Source: Ensifer sp. BR816
Lineage (GTDB): Bacteria > Pseudomonadota > Alphaproteobacteria > Rhizobiales > Rhizobiaceae
Assembly (NCBI RefSeq): GCF_000378985.1
Contig: NZ_KB905370.1
Location: 2,489,489-2,553,488 of the forward strand
DNA: 64,000 nt
Direction of reading: 5' to 3'
Shown here: positions 61,175-64,000 of the stretch, piece after piece
Numbering within the stretch: the first letter of the stretch is position 1
How the letters are laid out: every line of letters starts with the position of its first letter
Translations under genes and position numbers: made by a program
The notes under the pieces: model-generated
Databases searched by the model: none
What the model was told of the DNA's origin: nothing
Seen by the model: the letters and a program-made list of their open reading frames with translations, nothing else

Positions 61175-61873
61175 TCAGGCGGCGTTGGTCTTCATCTGGC
61201 TCAGAGCAGCTACAAGCGCCTCCGCTGCCTCAACCGATGACGCCGGGTTCTGACCGGTGATGAGCTGGCCGTCGACCACTGTGTGCACGCCCCAGTCCTT
61301 GACCTTGGAAAAGACCGCGCCGAGGCCGATCAGCTCGTCCTCGACCAGGAACGGCACGACCTTCGTGAGACCCACAGCCTCCTCCTCGCTATTGGTGAAG
61401 CCGGTGACGTAGCGACCTTGAACGAACGGGGTGCCGTCGGCATTGGTCACGTGACGCAGGACGCCCGGTGCATGGCAGACGAGAGCGATCGGCTTGCCGG
61501 CCGCGACGAAGGATTCGATCAGCTTGATCGAATTCGGATCTTCGGCGAGATCCCACAGCGGGCCGTGGCCGCCGGGGTAGAAGACCGTATCGAAGTCCTT
61601 CTGGTCGATGCTGTCCAGGCGCACCGTTTCTGCAAGCTGCGCCTTCGCAACCTCGTCTGCGTTGAAGCGCCGCGTAAGCTCGGTCTGGAACAGCGGCTCG
61701 TCACTCTTCGGATCGAGAGGCGGCTGGCCGCCGTTCGGCGAGGCGAGGGTGATCTCGGCGCCGGCGTCCTTGAAGACGTAGTAGGGCGCTGCCAGTTCTT
61801 CGAGCCAGAAGCCGGTCTTCTTGCCGGTGTTGCCGAGAGTGTCATGGGAGGTGAGCACCATGAGGACTTTCAT
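61175..61873 (-). CDS. Type 1 glutamine-amidotransferase-like (DJ-1/PfpI, Hsp31-like) protein
   Basis: 232 residues. The nucleophile elbow is PIALVCHAPGVLRHV with Cys; a cap region KTGFWLEELAAPYYVFKDAG and the acid residue in VLTSHDTLGN are typical of the Hsp31-like/YajL-type group. The end shows GVHTVVDGQLITGQNPASS. Probably a glyoxalase III or protein-repair enzyme in the cytosol. A decayed paralogue of its middle part is at 45478-45665. Divergent from a LysR gene. Confidence 0.9.
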   Translation of the reverse strand: MKVLMVLTSHDTLGNTGKKTGFWLEELAAPYYVFKDAGAEITLASPNGGQPPLDPKSDEPLFQTELTRRFNADEVAKAQLAETVRLDSIDQKDFDTVFYPGGHGPLWDLAEDPNSIKLIESFVAAGKPIALVCHAPGVLRHVTNADGTPFVQGRYVTGFTNSEEEAVGLTKVVPFLVEDELIGLGAVFSKVKDWGVHTVVDGQLITGQNPASSVEAAEALVAALSQMKTNAA

Positions 61874-61988
61874 CGATTACATCCTTTCGTCAGATGATGG
61901 CGCGCCGTGAGGCGTCGCCGCCGGTTGATTTGGAGCTCGATCAGCCGCATCGGCCTGTCGATGCGCTGATAATGGCACCCGCCGACAT

Positions 61989-62040
61989 ATTTCAGAAATT
62001 TACTTCTTTGATTTCAGATATTCATATGAGATTATATCTC
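61989..62040. promoter_or_regulatory. Short palindromes upstream of the divergent LysR gene
   Basis: 61989-61999 ATTTC-A-GAAAT and 62028-62040 GAGAT-TAT-ATCTC lie between the DJ-1 and LysR starts. They may be LysR-type binding sites; neither matches T-N11-A perfectly. Confidence 0.4.
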
Positions 62041-62041
62041 G

Positions 62042-62953
62042 ATGAGATACGATCTGAACCTGCTCCCGGTGTTCCTGGCCCTGATGGAGGAGCGGAGCGT
62101 GACACGGGCAGCCGCGCGACTGGGCATCACCCAGCCGGCGCTGTCCAACTCGTTGAACCGCCTGCGCGACACCCTGCGGGATCCGCTGTTCATCCGGGAA
62201 AGGTACGGCATTAAGCCGACGCAACTGGCCGAGGAGATCGCCCCAACAATCGAAGCAGCGCTGGCGCAATTGGACGATCTTATTTTGAATCAGCAGGTGT
62301 TTCAGCCAGCAAAGGCCGAACGACTGTTCACGCTTGCCCCCAACAGCTACGTGGAGCTTGTGTTGATGCCAGCCCTCGTCGCGAGGACGCGTGAGCTGGC
62401 ACCGGGTATCAAGCTCCGCATGACAGCATTTGGCAATGATCTCGCCGAGACCGGCGTCATTTCCGGTACCACGGCCATGGTGCTTGGCCGGATCGTCGAT
62501 CCGCCGGACAACCTTGTCGTCCAGCATCTCATGGACGATGGGCTCGCCTGCGTGGTGCGCAGGGACCATCCCGACATTCGAGACCGTATTTCCCGAGAAC
62601 AGTACGAACGGCTCAAACACGTGAACGTGCTCCCACCGGGCCGGCTGCGCGCGGGCCTGTTCCAGGCATTGGGGCAACAAAAGCTCAAGCGAGAGGTTGC
62701 CGTTTCTGTCACGCACTTCCTTGCCGTGCCTGAGATGCTTGCCGTCACGGACTACTGCGCAACGCTGCCTGGCCTGATCTGTCGGAGTCTTGAGCGGGAT
62801 CCGCGCCTGAAGGTACTACCGGCGCCCGTCGACCTCGGCACTTTCCCGGTTCAGATGGCTTGGCACGTTCGCTACCGCCACGACCCGGCCCACAGGTGGT
62901 TGCGATCGACAATCGGCGAACTGGCCAAGAAAATGACTTTGGAAGAGACCTGA
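62042..62953 (+). CDS. LysR-family transcriptional regulator
   Basis: 303 residues. N-terminal helix-turn-helix: LNLLPVFLALMEERSVTRAA, ARLGITQPALSNSLNRLRDT; then RDPLFIRERYGIKPTQLAEE. This N-terminus resembles the NodD/PcpR-type branch. The effector domain is present in full. No clear ribosome site before ATG 62042. Divergent from DJ-1-like, heme-binding-like and MFS genes, its probable targets. Confidence 0.9.
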   Translation: MRYDLNLLPVFLALMEERSVTRAAARLGITQPALSNSLNRLRDTLRDPLFIRERYGIKPTQLAEEIAPTIEAALAQLDDLILNQQVFQPAKAERLFTLAPNSYVELVLMPALVARTRELAPGIKLRMTAFGNDLAETGVISGTTAMVLGRIVDPPDNLVVQHLMDDGLACVVRRDHPDIRDRISREQYERLKHVNVLPPGRLRAGLFQALGQQKLKREVAVSVTHFLAVPEMLAVTDYCATLPGLICRSLERDPRLKVLPAPVDLGTFPVQMAWHVRYRHDPAHRWLRSTIGELAKKMTLEET

Positions 62954-63378
62954 GATCGATTTCTTGCATTCGCGTTGAATGTCCGCAAAAGGAGCCAGCA
63001 CCGGAAATCCCGAGCGATGTCGACGAACGCCAGCTTCGGCGAAGGTTTTTCGATGCGGGCCGCGGCGCGACGGTGGTGGCTGGGCCTGTGTCGGCCCGCG
63101 TTGACAAACCTCCCAAGGAGGAGGCCGCGGGGGCTGGGTAGAGCGCCTATGGGGAAAGCGTGCGGCTGCGGTTTTTCAAGGGGGCTATCGGCGGCAGCGT
63201 CGGGTGCGAAGGTGTAGCCCCGAAGGTTTGCATGAGCCGATCGGGATCGGGGTCACAGGTCTTTGGTAGGTTCGCGCCGGCGATTTTTCAGTGTGCTGGG
63301 TTGCCTTAGGCTGACCGGCGCCACCCCGGAACGCCTCGTCGATGCGGACCAGCCTCGGCTGATGTGAGATGGATTTCG
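62954..63378. other. Region between the LysR gene and the IS91 transposase
   Basis: 425 bases with no gene I can support. Part of it is likely the non-coding end of the IS91-family element (IS91 elements carry long, non-inverted ends), but I could not place its terminus. Confidence 0.4.
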
Positions 63379-64000
63379 TCATGCGGCGTCCTTTCGGGGT
63401 GGCGCGCGGCATCTGGGTTGTTGGCCGCGGCGGAAGATCTCGACGATGCGCATCGGGCCGCCGCAAACCGGGCATGGCTCTCTCAGGGTGAGCGGCGTGA
63501 CCTCGGCGTTTGGTGCGTCGTGCTGCGATGGCGTTTGCGCCCCGAGCAGTTTCCTGATCCTTGCGACATTGGCCTTGTGGCCTGCACTGGCGAGCAGACC
63601 GTAATGGCGGATGCGGTGGAATCCGTCGGGCAGCACGTGGATCAGGAAACGGCGGATGAACTCGTCGGTGGCCAGCCGCATCACCTTCTGCCGGTCACCG
63701 GTCTTGATCCGGTAATCCTTCCAGCGGAATGAGACCGTCTCGGCGTCGGCGCTGATCAGGCGGCTGTTGGAGATCGCCACGCGGTGGGTGTAGCGGCTGA
63801 GATAAGCCAGGACCGCCTCGGGACCGCCGAACGGGGGCTTGGCGTAGACGACCCATTCGGATTTGCGGAACGGGGCAAGCCAGGCAGCGAAGGCCTTCGC
63901 CTGTGCAAGTCCGGCGAGAGCCCCGAAGAAGGCGAGGCTGCCGGATTGATGCAGTGCCCTCAGTCCTTCGACAAACAGCCGCCGGAACAGACGCGACAGA
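63379..64000 (-). mobile_element. IS91-family transposase (Y2 HUH type), N-terminus beyond window
   Basis: The minus strand is open from the right edge to a stop at 63379. It reads SRLFRRLFVEGLRALHQSGS, PFGGPEAVLAYLSRYTHRVA, FRWKDYRIKTGDRQKVMRLA, FIRRFLIHVLPDGFHRIRHY and GLLASAGHKANVARIRKLLG. These are the C-terminal half of an IS91-type transposase with the tyrosine region YLSRYTHR. A Cys-x-x-Cys pair (CPVCGGPM) lies near the end. IS91 elements move by rolling-circle replication and can carry adjacent DNA. Confidence 0.9.

Overview
The window looks like accessory, probably plasmid-borne, DNA of a Rhizobiales bacterium (Sinorhizobium/Ensifer or Rhizobium type). The grounds are: high GC with alphaproteobacterial codon use; a SyrB-like gene with two relatives; a MucR/Ros relic; a DctB/DctD pair; two alphaproteobacterial LexA boxes (GTTC-N7-GTTC); a broken mobilisation module; and IS6 and IS91 family fragments. 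No rRNA, tRNA, CRISPR array or replication origin was seen. At least eight genes are broken by small indels or truncated, so this is either a decaying accessory region or a draft-quality assembly.

Layout. 1-2.5 kb: the 5' part of a creatinase gene, divergent from a GlxA/AraC-type regulator. 2.6-8.0 kb: stress and DNA-damage genes (YflT-like protein, PepSY protein, PPOX-like protein, two divergent SRAP genes around a LexA box, dinB, and imuA behind a second LexA box). imuA ends in an IS6-family relic, and imuB/dnaE2 are absent. 8.1-9.5 kb: higBA, a truncated GSU2403-type nucleotidyltransferase gene with two large palindromes upstream, and a relic of a SyrB-associated gene. 9.6-15.7 kb: a sigma-54 promoter followed by aspartate ammonia-lyase, a dicarboxylate/amino-acid symporter, and a DctB/DctD-like two-component system. 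This is a self-contained aspartate or C4-dicarboxylate utilisation unit.

15.8-23.1 kb: a MucR pseudogene, a DEDDh exonuclease, three SyrB-family genes, a WGR protein and a frameshifted mob module. 23.3-28.6 kb: chromate resistance (MFS, ChrA, ChrB) beside a membrane-anchored methyltransferase with a divergent TetR regulator and a clear operator. 28.8-35.9 kb: a nickel/cobalt cluster (broken NicO, YqaA-like, His-tailed MFS, intact NicO, RcnR, His-rich exported protein, HupE/UreJ-like, anchor protein).

35.9-45.2 kb: a GntR regulator, amidohydrolase, flavin reductase and hydantoin-racemase-like gene, divergent from a five-gene peptide-type ABC importer. TTGTATACAA-type operators lie between them. 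This looks like an uptake and degradation pathway for an unknown cyclic amide or ureide. 45.2-48.6 kb: a DJ-1 relic, a conserved unknown gene coupled to a frameshifted tspO, a DUF378 protein, a fasciclin protein and an XRE-cupin regulator. 48.6-63 kb: a short tyrosine recombinase, an isochorismatase-like hydrolase, an SDR-GST chimera, regulators, an EamA exporter, an HWE kinase with its receiver, a PLP ammonia-lyase, a winged-helix/TPR protein, and an MFS / heme-binding / DJ-1 group divergent from a LysR gene. 63.4-64 kb: an IS91-family transposase running off the right edge.
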